Assembly (NCBI GenBank): GCA_963668595.1 | Contig: OY764876.1 | Location: 124,001 to 188,000, forward strand | Length of the DNA: 64,000 nucleotides | Direction of reading: 5' to 3' | Source: GWE2-42-39 sp963668595 | Lineage (GTDB): Bacteria; Bacteroidota; Bacteroidia; Bacteroidales; Prolixibacteraceae | Shown: piece by piece, positions 24,577-34,019 of the stretch | Position numbering within the stretch: position 1 is the stretch's first letter | Layout of the letters: each line of letters opens with the position of its first letter | Made by a program: the position numbers and the translations under genes | Notes under the pieces: model-generated | Seen by the model: only the letters and a program-made list of their open reading frames with translations | Told to the model about the DNA's origin: nothing | Database searches by the model: none

Positions 24577-25572
24577 ATGCGAATACCAGGGCTTTATATT
24601 CTAGCTTTTTTATTGTTGTTTATTTCATGCGGAAAAGACGATTCTGTTTTGCCGGAAGAAGAACCTGTTCCGGTAAATAAGAATTTTCTTTTGGCGGCTT
24701 ATCTGCCTGCATACAGTTTTAGTAAACTTGATGCCGATGCCCTGAAAAAACTTCACCGTGTTTACTATTTTTCGGTAGCACCCGACAAAGACGGCAATTT
24801 TGTGTATTCGCAAACCGATATTTCAAACCTGAATAGTTTGAAGAGCCATTATGCCGGAACCAGCAAACAAATATATTTGGTAATTGGCGGTTGGTACGAA
24901 TCGGAAAACATTCATGAAATGGCTGCCAGCGAGACCAAGCGAAAAAAGTATGCTTTCGATATTGCTGAATTTTGTGAAAAGCATGGTTTGCATGGAGTTG
25001 ATCTCGACTGGGAATCGTATCCGGTAGCGGTGAATTCGACCAATTATTCGGCCTGGGTAAAAGAATTGTATGCCGAACTTCAACCACGGGGACTCGGTTT
25101 TACGATTGCCGTTGATGTTGCGCATGCGAAACGATCGGCTGGTTTGGTGCAATATGTCGATCAGTTTAACCTGATGTCGTACGGAATTCTGGATGCAGCA
25201 GGTTATCATGCAACAATGACGCAAATGCTTAATTGGCTGGCCGATTACAAAGCTCAGAATATTCCGTCAGAGAAGTTGATTGTAGGAGTTCCGTTTTATG
25301 CGCAGCGACCGTCTGTTGCTGGCGACAATTCGTCTGTTGCAGTAACTTATCGGTATATTTTATCGAAAACATTTCCTGCACCGGGAGTTAATAAGTATGA
25401 AAAATACAGCTTCAACGGTCAGGACTTGTTGCGCGAAAAAGTCCGGTTCCTGATGCAAAATAATTACGGTGGAATAATGGCCTGGGAAATGACTCAGGAT
25501 GTACCGGTAAATTCTGAATATTCACTACTGCGTTCGGTGAGCGAAGAATACACGTCACTGATTAGTAAGTAA
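24577..25572 (+). CDS. Glycoside hydrolase family 18 lipoprotein (chitinase or endo-N-acetylglucosaminidase)
   Basis: A 331-residue lipoprotein (Cys18 in LLFISC). The GH18 active-site strand GVDLDWE provides Asp142, Asp144 and catalytic Glu146. Other barrel landmarks are YLVIGGW (100-106), DQFNLMSYG on strand 6, VGVPFYAQ and GGIMAWEM at the end. The family acts by substrate-assisted catalysis on GlcNAc-containing chains: chitin or the chitobiose core of N-glycans. It is short and has no added chitin-binding module, and it stands beside a PNGase F-like gene, so an endo-glycosidase acting on glycoproteins is attractive; chitinase remains possible. Confidence 0.88.
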   Translation: MRIPGLYILAFLLLFISCGKDDSVLPEEEPVPVNKNFLLAAYLPAYSFSKLDADALKKLHRVYYFSVAPDKDGNFVYSQTDISNLNSLKSHYAGTSKQIYLVIGGWYESENIHEMAASETKRKKYAFDIAEFCEKHGLHGVDLDWESYPVAVNSTNYSAWVKELYAELQPRGLGFTIAVDVAHAKRSAGLVQYVDQFNLMSYGILDAAGYHATMTQMLNWLADYKAQNIPSEKLIVGVPFYAQRPSVAGDNSSVAVTYRYILSKTFPAPGVNKYEKYSFNGQDLLREKVRFLMQNNYGGIMAWEMTQDVPVNSEYSLLRSVSEEYTSLISK

Positions 25573-25657
25573 CAAACTTGTTGCAAATCATCAGGAAAAA
25601 CTGTTCTGATATTTTCGAGTAAAAGTTAAGGTATAACTAACAAATGAGTTAAAACAG

Positions 25658-25687
25658 TTTGGAGTAAATTACATATTGCTATATTTG
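25658..25687 (+). promoter_or_regulatory. Promoter of the orphan sigma gene (TTTG-N18-TATATTTG)
   Basis: TTTG at 25658-25661 and TATATTTG at 25680-25687 with an 18-base spacer match the consensus at every specified position. The start codon is only 13 bases beyond the -7 box, implying a very short leader; the in-frame ATG at 25707 is an alternative. Confidence 0.72.
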
Positions 25688-25700
25688 GAGGCAACACACA

Positions 25701-26291
25701 ATGAAAATGTCTCAACTCGAAACCAACAACGCATTCTTATTGTCTGAACTAAAAAAAGGGCACGAAGAGGCCTTTGATTTTATTTTCAGAAAATATTACA
25801 AGGCTTTGTGTGCGCAGGCTTCAGCTTATTTGCATGATTTTGATACGATACAAAGTTTGGTGCAGGAATGTTTTGTAAATCTTTGGCAAAAAAGACAGCA
25901 AGCTGATTCGATTGAAAGCTTGTCGGCCTACCTGTCGGTGATGGTGCGAAATCGTTGTATCGATTATTTACGGAAAGAAAAACTGAGAGAAAAAGTTCGC
26001 CAAAGGGAGAGTTTGCAAGATGAACCAGAAGATTTTGCAGACCAATGGTTATTGTCGCGCGAGTTTGAAGAGAAATTAATTGTGGCCCTACTTAATTTGC
26101 CTGAACGATGCCGAATAGCTTTCGAATATAGTCGTTTCGAGGGGCATAGTTATGCTGAAATTGCAAGTAAAATGGACATTTCAGTAAAAGGAGTTGAAGC
26201 CTTAATTAGCCGATCTCTAAAAATTCTTCGTACCGATTTAAAAGATTTTCTTCTGCTTCTGATCTTGTTTCTTGATTTGCCTTCTTTTTAG
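25701..26291 (+). CDS. ECF RNA polymerase sigma-70 factor without adjacent anti-sigma gene
   Basis: A 196-residue ECF sigma factor: region 2 at about 22-95 (AFDFIFRKYYKALC, FVNLWQKR, YLSVMVRNRCIDYLRKEK) and region 4 at about 130-180 (LPERCRIAFEYSRFEGHSYAEIASKM, then a helix with VKGVEALISRS). It is of the same Bacteroidota group as the other two in this window and ends in a strongly hydrophobic tail (FLLLLILFLDL). The expected fecR does not follow; the nearest one without a sigma partner begins at 38209, on the far side of a 12-kb block. The next well-supported gene downstream is 500 bases away. Confidence 0.9.
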   Translation: MKMSQLETNNAFLLSELKKGHEEAFDFIFRKYYKALCAQASAYLHDFDTIQSLVQECFVNLWQKRQQADSIESLSAYLSVMVRNRCIDYLRKEKLREKVRQRESLQDEPEDFADQWLLSREFEEKLIVALLNLPERCRIAFEYSRFEGHSYAEIASKMDISVKGVEALISRSLKILRTDLKDFLLLLILFLDLPSF

Positions 26292-26788
26292 GATATTCCC
26301 TTTCAATCAATACTATTTCATTTATTTCTATTCGAAATTTTTCGACAGAAACACCCCTTTTAAAGTTTTTTGACCGCTGACATTTGTTTGTGGCTGATAT
26401 TTTTTTCATTTCCAATGTAGGGTGGGCAAGCTGATGTTCGTCAGAAATTCAGTACAGGCGAATAATCAACCTTAAAAAATGACGGCTTACAACCCACACA
26501 GCTTATCTTTTTTTACAGAAGAGAATCTTCTCTGTTATTTTAATCATTGTATATCAGAGCAAGATTCTTTTCCTGTTTTTTTTCAAAAACGTTCCACAAA
26601 TGTTTATTCCTCTCTGCTCATATTTATTCCTATTCTAACTTCTTTCTTGTCCGGTTTACTTGGCGTTAAACGCTTTTTCGAGCGCAAAGTAAATCGTGAA
26701 CAACAATCTGAAAAACCGATAGAATCCAATGTCCATGGATTAGTTTGGCTAGCTATGGCCTTATGTATAATTTAATTTTTATGAACCT
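26292..26788. other. About 500-base gap after orphan sigma gene, where a fecR would be expected
   Basis: The sequence is T-rich and holds only one modest open frame (26479-26775). I see no terminator or canonical promoter. Its position directly after a PUL-type sigma gene is where a fecR normally lies, so this may be the scar of a lost anti-sigma gene. Confidence 0.4.
26479..26775 (+). CDS. Small hypothetical membrane protein or degenerate fecR remnant
   Basis: A 98-residue open frame from an ATG. Residues 14-28 (TEENLLCYFNHCISE) loosely resemble the start of FecR proteins (compare the EEKELLRYIQG start of the PUL4 FecR). It then departs from the family, with one probable membrane helix (about 45-65, LLIFIPILTSFLSGLL) followed by a basic stretch and a hydrophobic end. 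No FecR periplasmic domain is present. It may be a real short membrane protein, a remnant or chance. Confidence 0.25.
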   Translation: MTAYNPHSLSFFTEENLLCYFNHCISEQDSFPVFFQKRSTNVYSSLLIFIPILTSFLSGLLGVKRFFERKVNREQQSEKPIESNVHGLVWLAMALCII

Positions 26789-27715
26789 ATGAAGAATCAA
26801 AAAATGAAAAAAAGTGTTTTTCGTAAACCGCTGAGAGTGCAGCTTGCAGTGCTGGCATTTTTAGTGTTTACAGTGCTTGTGTCTTCAATTTTTGTTAGTT
26901 GTGACGACGAGGGGGATGCTAATCCACCTCAAATTACTACCGGCGAAGTTTCTGATATTAAAGATATCGAAGCGTTGGTAAGCGGAACAGTTACTGCAAA
27001 TGGAGGATCAAAAATTCTTGCAATGGGTATTTGCTGGACAACAGAGGATGCCGATCCTACTATTGAAAGCAATTTTGTACCTGTTGGAGAATATACCAAA
27101 GATGGTATTTCTCAGGATGAATGGAATTTCTCAATTGTTTTTTCTGGCTTGGCCTCAAAAACAACTTACAAAGTGAGAGCTTATGCGGTTAACGATGCTG
27201 GTGTGGCGTATGGAAATACCATCTCGTTTACTACAAAAGCCGGAAAAACTTTTCACAAACTTACTCCTGACATGATTGATACTTATACTCAGGAAATATG
27301 GGAAGGTGAAAAAGAAAATCTGGTAGATGGAAGTTTGGATACATACTGGCACTCAGCCTGGTCGGATGACGAAGGCGCAGAAGTTAAACCATTGCCTCAC
27401 CATATTCAGATAACTTTCCCTTCAGCAAAAAATATCGGAGGGTTTAAATTCTGGACACGTTCGGCTTCGAAACGAGCTATTGACCCAGTGAAATTCGATG
27501 TGCAGGTTAGCACAAACGGAACTGATTATACTACCGTATGGACTTCTGCGACAATCAACACCTTGATTCGCCCGGATGAAAACCTGGTAATGTTGGATAA
27601 AAACTATTCTTCAAAATATTTCAGAATCAGAATTCTGGATACACGAACAACCGGACAAACTTGCACAACAATGAGCGAACTGGTTGTTTTTGAAGATGGT
27701 CTTCTTCCTTATTAA
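26789..27715 (+). CDS. Lipoprotein with Fn3-like and F5/8 type C (discoidin) domains
   Basis: A 308-residue lipoprotein (long signal, Cys38 in FVSC). About 48-150 is a fibronectin-III-like region (VSGTVTANGG, GICWTTEDADPT, SGLASKTTYKVRAYAVNDAGVA split over the domain). About 165-305 is a discoidin/F5/8C domain: NLVDGSLDTYWHSAWS, GGFKFWTRSA, FDVQVSTNGTDY, KYFRIRILDT. It is probably a surface ligand-binding protein for the SusCD pair whose genes follow 66 bases later, although it precedes susC rather than following susD. Its discoidin module is similar to that of the peptidase encoded at 34020. No catalytic motif seen. Confidence 0.8.
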   Translation: MKNQKMKKSVFRKPLRVQLAVLAFLVFTVLVSSIFVSCDDEGDANPPQITTGEVSDIKDIEALVSGTVTANGGSKILAMGICWTTEDADPTIESNFVPVGEYTKDGISQDEWNFSIVFSGLASKTTYKVRAYAVNDAGVAYGNTISFTTKAGKTFHKLTPDMIDTYTQEIWEGEKENLVDGSLDTYWHSAWSDDEGAEVKPLPHHIQITFPSAKNIGGFKFWTRSASKRAIDPVKFDVQVSTNGTDYTTVWTSATINTLIRPDENLVMLDKNYSSKYFRIRILDTRTTGQTCTTMSELVVFEDGLLPY

Positions 27716-27781
27716 TCCAATGGTTTTACGCCATTCATAATTACATAAAATAGTATCTAAGTTCGATTAAAATATAAGATT

Positions 27782-30760
27782 ATGAGATATTTAAAACAAA
27801 TCGAAATTTCACAAAAAAATATTCATAGCATATTACAGAAAGGCTTTGCCCTGTTCATGTTTATGCTACTGTTTTCCGCTTTGGCTGGTGCACAATCAAT
27901 CAAAGTAGGCGGACAGGTTGTTGACAGCTCAAATAACGAGCCTCTGCCAGGGGTGAGCATATTAATTAAAGGAACTACACAGGGAATTGTTACCGACCTG
28001 GATGGAAATTATTCTCTGTCAGTGAATAATGCTAGCGATGTATTGGTTTTTTCATACATCGGTTATATTCCTCAGGAAGTTGCTGTAAACGGACAAGCAA
28101 CAATCAATGTAAAAATGAAAAGCTCGACCAAAGACATTGATGAAGTGATTGTAACTGCTTATGGAACAACAAAAAAATCGAACCTGACAGGTTCAGCCGT
28201 AGCTTTAAAAAGCGAAGAACTGAAAGACGTTTTTGTTTCGAATGTGGCTTCGATGTTGCAGGGAAAAGTAGCAGGGGTTTATAGCTCAACTGCAAGTGGA
28301 CAACCTGGCGAAACATCGACGATTACCATTCGTGGTAAAGGATCGCTTTCGGGAACAACTAAGCCGCTTTGGGTTGTTGATGGCATTGTAATGGGTAACG
28401 ACGATCCGGGATTTAGTCCGGCTGATATTGAAAGTATTACTGTATTGAAAGATGCTTCGGCAACTGCCTTGTATGGATCATTGGCAGCAAACGGTGTTAT
28501 TTTGCTGCAAACCAAAAGAGCCCAAAAGGGAATTTCAAAAATAAATGTGAATGCATCGCGCGGATATACTGTTTTCAATACCGGTAATTTTTCTTTGATG
28601 AATTCGCAAGAATTGTATGACTATCAGAAAACCTGGAATCCTGATGTGTCAGAAGATGTATTGAATACTGATACTGACTGGATGAAAATCGGAACTCAAA
28701 CTGGAGTGGCTCAGGAATATAACGTAAATTATTCAGGCGGAAATGATTTGATTTCGGCATTTATTTCAGGAACATATTATAACGAAACTGGTGCACTGAA
28801 AGGATACGATTATGAACGATATTCATCGGTGGCAAACGTTGAAGTGAATGCATCAAAACGCATGTTGATTAAATTGAATTTGTCTGGAGATTATCGTACA
28901 ACGTCAGATCGTCAGCATTCGACATATGCAATTTTTACTTACATGCCTTGGGACGAACCTTATCTGCCGGATGGCACTCCGCTTGATCCGCGAACTGAGG
29001 CAGGACAGCGTTATTTGAGCGAAACTGGTAAAACATGGTATGGTCGCGATGGAAATAACTATTTGTACGACTTGCAATATAATTACGGAAAATCGCGCGG
29101 AAATAAATTGCGTGCCAATATCGGATTCGATTATAAAATCAACGATTGGTTGACCTTCTCGTCGATGAACAACATTACCTTAAATTTTGGTCATAGCGAA
29201 TGGTACACCGACCCTCGTTCAATTGCAGGGCAAGCTGATCGCGGAAACTTGTATGAAAGCTACAGCTTTTCAAACGAGCGCTTCACCAACCAAATGCTTC
29301 GTTTTGCTAAAACTTTCGGATTGCATGAAGTGAATGCATTTGCCGCATGGGAATATACCGATTATCATACCGACGACACCAATGCAACAGGAAAAGGCGT
29401 TGCGGCAGGTTTAACTGTATTGAATGCTACTTCGGAAGCCGGAAATATTGGTGGTTACAAATGGGAAAGTGCCAAACAGAGTATGCTGGTTAACTTGCAA
29501 TATGTTTACGATAGCCGTTTCATGGCTACTGCTTCAATAAACAGACAAGGATCAAGCAGTTTCGGACCCGACAACCGTTATGGTAACTTCTGGTCGGCCA
29601 GTGCGGGATGGAATATTCACAACGAAAATTTCCTGAAAGGAATAAAATGGATTGATGTATTGAAATGGTCAGCCAGTATGGGACAAGTAGGTAATGCTCC
29701 GGGCGGATTCCAATACTTGGGTTATTTTGCTTTTACCGATCAGTATAACGGAAATAGCGCTGCAAAACCATATCAAAAAGGAAATCCTGACATCAGTTGG
29801 GAAAAAGTTACCAGCTACAATACTGCTATTAATGCTCAATTAATCAAACGCATTAATTTCAATCTTGACTTGTATTATAAAAACAGCGATGGACTGTTGA
29901 CTTATGTACCTCTTCCTGCTCTTACCGGATATAACGGTGTTTGGATGAACGTTGGCCAGGTTACTAACCGCGGTTACGAATTATCTATTAATCCTGAGAT
30001 TATTAAAGGTCAGCGTTTTTCATGGGATATGACTTTGAACCTTGCATACAACAAAAACAAGGTTGAAGAATTGTACGAAAATAAAGCTTACACCAGCGGT
30101 ATCCGAAGAATTGAAGAAGGTTATGATATGGACGCCATTTATCAGCGTATTTGGTACGGTGCAAATCCACAAGATGGTTCTCCTTTATGGGAAAAAGTTA
30201 CTGAAAACGAGGATGGAACACAAACTGTAAGTCTGACATCAAATTATGCTGATGCAAGCCTGCAATTTACAGGAAAGAAAGGTACTCCATCTTATACCGG
30301 AGGTATTCTGAACCGATTCACTTTCGATAATTTTTCGTTGACAGCCAATATTAGTTTTGTTGACGGTATTTACAAATACAACAGCAATCGCGAGCTTTTC
30401 GATAGCGATGGTTCTTATGCAACATTCAATAATATGAATTTGGCAAAAGGATGGAAACGCTGGGAAAAACCAGGCGACATTGCAACACATCCGAAACCTT
30501 ATAACGGAGGGGTAAACGCGAATAAAAATTCATCCAGATACCTTGAAGATGCAAGCTTTATCCGTTTGCGTAACGTTACCTTGTCGTACAAACTTCCTAA
30601 AACAATTAGTGAACGATTGAAAATTGGCAATGCTTCGATTTATGTGAGCGCCGACAACATGGTAACATTTAGCAAATGGTCGGGAATGGATCCGGAAAGT
30701 GGCGGATTATATCCTCTGTCGAAAAAAATCTTAGCCGGTGTTAAAATCGATTTGAAATAG
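27782..30760 (+). CDS. SusC/RagA-like TonB-dependent receptor lacking STN domain
   Basis: A 992-residue outer-membrane importer. After the signal peptide (about 1-38, ALAGAQ) it goes straight into the carboxypeptidase-regulatory-like domain (about 41-118, VGGQVVDSSNNEPLPGVSI), then the plug (about 120-240, DEVIVTAYGTTKKSNLTGSA and LWVVDGIVMG) and barrel, ending AGVKIDLK. Without an STN domain it cannot signal through FecR in the usual manner. It is a paralogue of the STN-containing receptor encoded at 39410: the plug, the RELFD-D-G segment, THPKP, SSRYLED-SFIRLR and SGMDPE stretches are shared. The susD gene starts within a few bases of its stop. Confidence 0.94.
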   Translation: MRYLKQIEISQKNIHSILQKGFALFMFMLLFSALAGAQSIKVGGQVVDSSNNEPLPGVSILIKGTTQGIVTDLDGNYSLSVNNASDVLVFSYIGYIPQEVAVNGQATINVKMKSSTKDIDEVIVTAYGTTKKSNLTGSAVALKSEELKDVFVSNVASMLQGKVAGVYSSTASGQPGETSTITIRGKGSLSGTTKPLWVVDGIVMGNDDPGFSPADIESITVLKDASATALYGSLAANGVILLQTKRAQKGISKINVNASRGYTVFNTGNFSLMNSQELYDYQKTWNPDVSEDVLNTDTDWMKIGTQTGVAQEYNVNYSGGNDLISAFISGTYYNETGALKGYDYERYSSVANVEVNASKRMLIKLNLSGDYRTTSDRQHSTYAIFTYMPWDEPYLPDGTPLDPRTEAGQRYLSETGKTWYGRDGNNYLYDLQYNYGKSRGNKLRANIGFDYKINDWLTFSSMNNITLNFGHSEWYTDPRSIAGQADRGNLYESYSFSNERFTNQMLRFAKTFGLHEVNAFAAWEYTDYHTDDTNATGKGVAAGLTVLNATSEAGNIGGYKWESAKQSMLVNLQYVYDSRFMATASINRQGSSSFGPDNRYGNFWSASAGWNIHNENFLKGIKWIDVLKWSASMGQVGNAPGGFQYLGYFAFTDQYNGNSAAKPYQKGNPDISWEKVTSYNTAINAQLIKRINFNLDLYYKNSDGLLTYVPLPALTGYNGVWMNVGQVTNRGYELSINPEIIKGQRFSWDMTLNLAYNKNKVEELYENKAYTSGIRRIEEGYDMDAIYQRIWYGANPQDGSPLWEKVTENEDGTQTVSLTSNYADASLQFTGKKGTPSYTGGILNRFTFDNFSLTANISFVDGIYKYNSNRELFDSDGSYATFNNMNLAKGWKRWEKPGDIATHPKPYNGGVNANKNSSRYLEDASFIRLRNVTLSYKLPKTISERLKIGNASIYVSADNMVTFSKWSGMDPESGGLYPLSKKILAGVKIDLK

Positions 30761-30772
30761 TTGGATGTAATA

Positions 30773-32452
30773 ATGATAAATACGATGAAGATGAAAAAAA
30801 TATATTCATTAATAGCAATTTTAACGATACTGTCTCTCGGGGCATGTGATATTGAACGAGCTCCTTTTCAAGATTTGGCTGACGAGAAAGTTTTTGCTGA
30901 TGAATTAGGTATCGAAGCTGCCGCATTAGGTACTTATGCAATATTGAAAACCAATGAATTTATGCGCCCCTATCACTTTCATGGCGAATTTGGTGGCGAC
31001 AATATTTCCTTGAGTGGATCGACTACTGATAATTTGTTCTACATGTACAACTATCAGCACACGCCTACCAATTATCATTTGAATGGCTTGTGGTCAACAA
31101 TTTACAAAGGCATCATTAATGCAAATAAAGTAATTGCAAATGCACAGGAAGGAACTCCTCGCATGAATCACGTAATTGGTGAAATGTATTACCTGCGCGC
31201 ATTCTTCTATTTTAATTTGGTGAGCATCTGGGGACGTCCGTATAATCAATCACCAACAACGAATCTTGGTGTTCCGATTATTTTGGATGCTGAGCCTGAT
31301 TTGGACAACATGCCCGGTCGTGCAAGCGTGAAAGAAGTTTACGATCAGATTCTTGTTGACCTGAATAAAGCGAAAGAGTTGATGAGCGGATTTACCCGTA
31401 TCGATGAGGAATATAACATTTATGCTTCGGAACAAGCAGCCAATGCTTTGTTGTCAAGAGTGTATTTGTATATGGAAGAAAATACCAAAGCTGCTGAATT
31501 TGCAACCGAGGTACTTGAATCTGGAAAATTCTCTTTGTTGGAAGGATCTGATTACGAAACTTTCCCAACAATGAAACCGGAAGATAATTCTGAAATCATT
31601 TTTGCTTGCAAGGCAATGAAAGACAAAGACGATTACGACTGGTATGCTTTTGGTGGAATGTACGCGACAATTGATGGTGTTGGCTGGGGCGAAATGTATG
31701 CTTCAGAGCCATTGAGAGATTTGCTTGACAAAAACCCGACTGACCGTCGTAATAAATTCATCGAACCGCAATACGAACCAGGAACTGCATACGAAATCAC
31801 TTATTCGTACGCAAAAGCAACTCCAGCCGGATCGAAAATGTTTCAGTCGTACAACGTTACTTCGAATGGCGGAACATGGGAATATTCGTACAATGGAACC
31901 AAAACTGTGTCAACGGAAGTTGTGGGTGGCGTAACCAAATATTTCATTACTGAAGGAAGCGGAATTAGTGGCAAAACCTATGTGCGCCTGACTCAGAAAA
32001 TGTTGAAGAGAAATGGTTATCCAAAATATTTCGTAATAAAATGCTCGAACCAGGAGGGACAACCTCAGTTGTTTTCTCCAATTATTTCGCGTTTGGCTGA
32101 AATGTACCTGAACCGTGCTGAAGCTCGTGCCAAATCGGGCGATGCAGCTGGTGCTTTGGCTGATGTGAATGTAATTCGCGAACGTGCCAATATTCCTACT
32201 TACAGCAGTGTGCCTGAAGATCGGACTATTCTTGATGTAGTACTAGAAGAACGACGCGTTGAACTTGCATTTGAAGCACATCGCCGGTACGATATTTTCA
32301 GAAATGGCTTGACTTTGGATCGTCGCTATCCGGGAACACATGATAAGGGAACTAATCCGTTGATGACTGTTCCAGCAAACCATCCGCGCGTGGTTGATTA
32401 TATTCCGCAGGAACAACTTCTGGCTCAGCCTAACCTGGAACAGAATCCCTAA
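30773..32452 (+). CDS. SusD/RagB-like outer-membrane lipoprotein, partner of STN-less SusC
   Basis: A 559-residue lipoprotein (Cys25 in SLGAC). SusD features: GEFGGDNISLSG (about 68-79), the helical YYLRAFFYFNLVSIWGRPY segment, RLAEMYLNRAEARAKSG, and the C-terminal VLEERRVELAFEAHRRYDIF with the LEQNP tail. It is closely related to the SusD encoded at 42752 across most of its length, apart from an insertion of roughly 50 residues before the RLAEMYLNRAE segment. The frame opens with a TTG at 30761; I use the first ATG (30773), with ATGs at 30785 and 30791 also reasonable because the basic MKMKK immediately precedes the hydrophobic segment. The gene begins 12 bases after the susC stop. Confidence 0.92.
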   Translation: MINTMKMKKIYSLIAILTILSLGACDIERAPFQDLADEKVFADELGIEAAALGTYAILKTNEFMRPYHFHGEFGGDNISLSGSTTDNLFYMYNYQHTPTNYHLNGLWSTIYKGIINANKVIANAQEGTPRMNHVIGEMYYLRAFFYFNLVSIWGRPYNQSPTTNLGVPIILDAEPDLDNMPGRASVKEVYDQILVDLNKAKELMSGFTRIDEEYNIYASEQAANALLSRVYLYMEENTKAAEFATEVLESGKFSLLEGSDYETFPTMKPEDNSEIIFACKAMKDKDDYDWYAFGGMYATIDGVGWGEMYASEPLRDLLDKNPTDRRNKFIEPQYEPGTAYEITYSYAKATPAGSKMFQSYNVTSNGGTWEYSYNGTKTVSTEVVGGVTKYFITEGSGISGKTYVRLTQKMLKRNGYPKYFVIKCSNQEGQPQLFSPIISRLAEMYLNRAEARAKSGDAAGALADVNVIRERANIPTYSSVPEDRTILDVVLEERRVELAFEAHRRYDIFRNGLTLDRRYPGTHDKGTNPLMTVPANHPRVVDYIPQEQLLAQPNLEQNP

Positions 32453-32506
32453 TCAGAACGGATGACAATTTCATCTCGAAATTGCTTCAAAAAATTCTGA
32501 GATATT

Positions 32507-32594
32507 GATCAAACACAAAAGAATCGCAAATGCAGGGTAGTGATAATAGAATGACTTTCTTTGTAAATGGGTGATTTTGTGTTTGATCTTTTTT
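32507..32594 (+). terminator. Long inverted repeat with T-run after susD
   Basis: A perfect 14-base inverted repeat, 32507-32520 with 32575-32588, extendable with a small bulge to about 18 pairs, encloses a 54-base loop and is followed by six T. It would end the susCD transcript. The loop is much longer than in the other terminators in this window. Confidence 0.65.
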
Positions 32595-32640
32595 ATTTTA
32601 TTCGATTTTATTAGCTATTGATTTTTGCACGATATTAAAG

Positions 32641-33975
32641 ATGATTAGAATTAAGACTTTACTTGTTTTGACACTTGCTTTTGCATTGGTATTTCCGATT
32701 TCAGCATGTCAAAAAGATGAATCGACAGAAGAAAAACAAGAGCCAGTTCCGGAAATGTCGATTAGCATACCTACCGAAGGAAATGCATGGTATCTATCAA
32801 ATATTGGAACTAGTCAGTTAAAAACAGACGATTTTGATGGCTTCAGCTGGTATTCAAAAACCAATGTGCTGCGTACCTATTTCTGGTTGAAAAAAGCCGG
32901 AACACTGCATGTAGGAATAAAAGGGAAAGTGGACACAGGAAGCTCAAAATTGAAAGCAACATTTCAGAATGAAACCAAAGAAATAGACCTGAGTAATACT
33001 ACCTCGAAAACTATTTTTATTGGTTCGTTCAATGTGCCTTCTCCCGGTTATTATTATCTCGATTTGCAGGGCATTTCGCGCTCCGAAGGTGAATTTGCCA
33101 AAATCGAAGACGTGATGCTTGGTGGAGCGGCAACAACCGGAGGAGTACATTTTTCCAATCCTGACTTTTTTTACTGGGGACGCAGGGGGCCATCGGTGCA
33201 TCTTGGTTACCAGAAACCCGACGGAGCTTCGGATGTTTCGTGGTTTTACAACGAAGTTACAATTCCTGAAAACAACGATGTTGTGGGCATGTATGCCATG
33301 GCAAATGGCTTTGCGTACGGATATTTCGGAATGCAGGTAAACTCGGATACTGAGCGCCGAATTTTGTTTTCTGTTTGGAGCCCGTATGTGACCGACGATC
33401 CGAATAGTATTCCGGAAGATCAGAAAGTAAAATTGGTCGCAAAAGGAGAGAGTACCACAATCAATAGTTTCGGAGGAGAAGGATCGGGTGGTCAGAGTTA
33501 TCTCAAGTTTAACTGGAAAGCAGGGAAAACCTATCGCTTTTTGTTGAAAGGAGAACCTGTGGGGGATAACAAAACTGATTTTTCGGCTTATTTCTACGAT
33601 CCGGAACAAGCAAAATGGTATTTCGTGGCTTGCTGGAGACGACCGTTAACTTCGACATATCTAACAAATATGTATTCGTTTCTTGAAAATTTTGATACCG
33701 CAACCGGACCGATTGCCCGCAAAGCATATTACAACAATCAGTGGGTTTACGATACAACTGGCAAGTGGTACGAAGTAACCAAAGCAAAATTTACAGCCGA
33801 CGAAACAGCACGAAAAAATGCACGCCTGGATTACAACGGAGGATACAATAGCGGCGACAATGGATTCTTTCTGAAAAATTGTGGTTTCTTTACCGAAACA
33901 CCTCAGTTGGATGCAATTTTTTCTCGCCCTGCATTGGGAACTGCTCCGCTTATCGATTTCACAAAGTTACCTTGA
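32641..33975 (+). CDS. DUF5077/DUF3472-type lipoprotein
   Basis: A 444-residue lipoprotein (Cys23 in PISAC). The first half (about 45-165) looks like the jelly-roll-like DUF5077 (AWYLSNIGTSQL, YFWLKKAGTLHVGIKG, SPGYYYLDLQGI). The second half (about 170-440) looks like DUF3472: SVHLGYQKPDG, WFYNEVTIPEN, FGYFGMQVNS-like segments and YFVACWRRP. These domains occur together in PUL-associated surface proteins; no enzyme activity is established. It is followed 44 bases later by the zincin gene. The assignment rests on remembered family patterns rather than a search. Confidence 0.65.
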   Translation: MIRIKTLLVLTLAFALVFPISACQKDESTEEKQEPVPEMSISIPTEGNAWYLSNIGTSQLKTDDFDGFSWYSKTNVLRTYFWLKKAGTLHVGIKGKVDTGSSKLKATFQNETKEIDLSNTTSKTIFIGSFNVPSPGYYYLDLQGISRSEGEFAKIEDVMLGGAATTGGVHFSNPDFFYWGRRGPSVHLGYQKPDGASDVSWFYNEVTIPENNDVVGMYAMANGFAYGYFGMQVNSDTERRILFSVWSPYVTDDPNSIPEDQKVKLVAKGESTTINSFGGEGSGGQSYLKFNWKAGKTYRFLLKGEPVGDNKTDFSAYFYDPEQAKWYFVACWRRPLTSTYLTNMYSFLENFDTATGPIARKAYYNNQWVYDTTGKWYEVTKAKFTADETARKNARLDYNGGYNSGDNGFFLKNCGFFTETPQLDAIFSRPALGTAPLIDFTKLP

Positions 33976-34019
33976 TTTGAGAATTAAAAAAATACTTCAC
34001 GATTACGTGTTGAAGACCT

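Noticed and set aside
25595..25615. Weak hairpin after the GH18 gene, considered as terminator
   Set aside because: Stem needs a bulge and only a short T-run follows; too weak to list.
32944..33609. 221-codon antisense frame inside the DUF3472 lipoprotein gene
   Set aside because: Lies fully opposite a well-supported gene with signal peptide; product shows no domain and has typical shadow composition.
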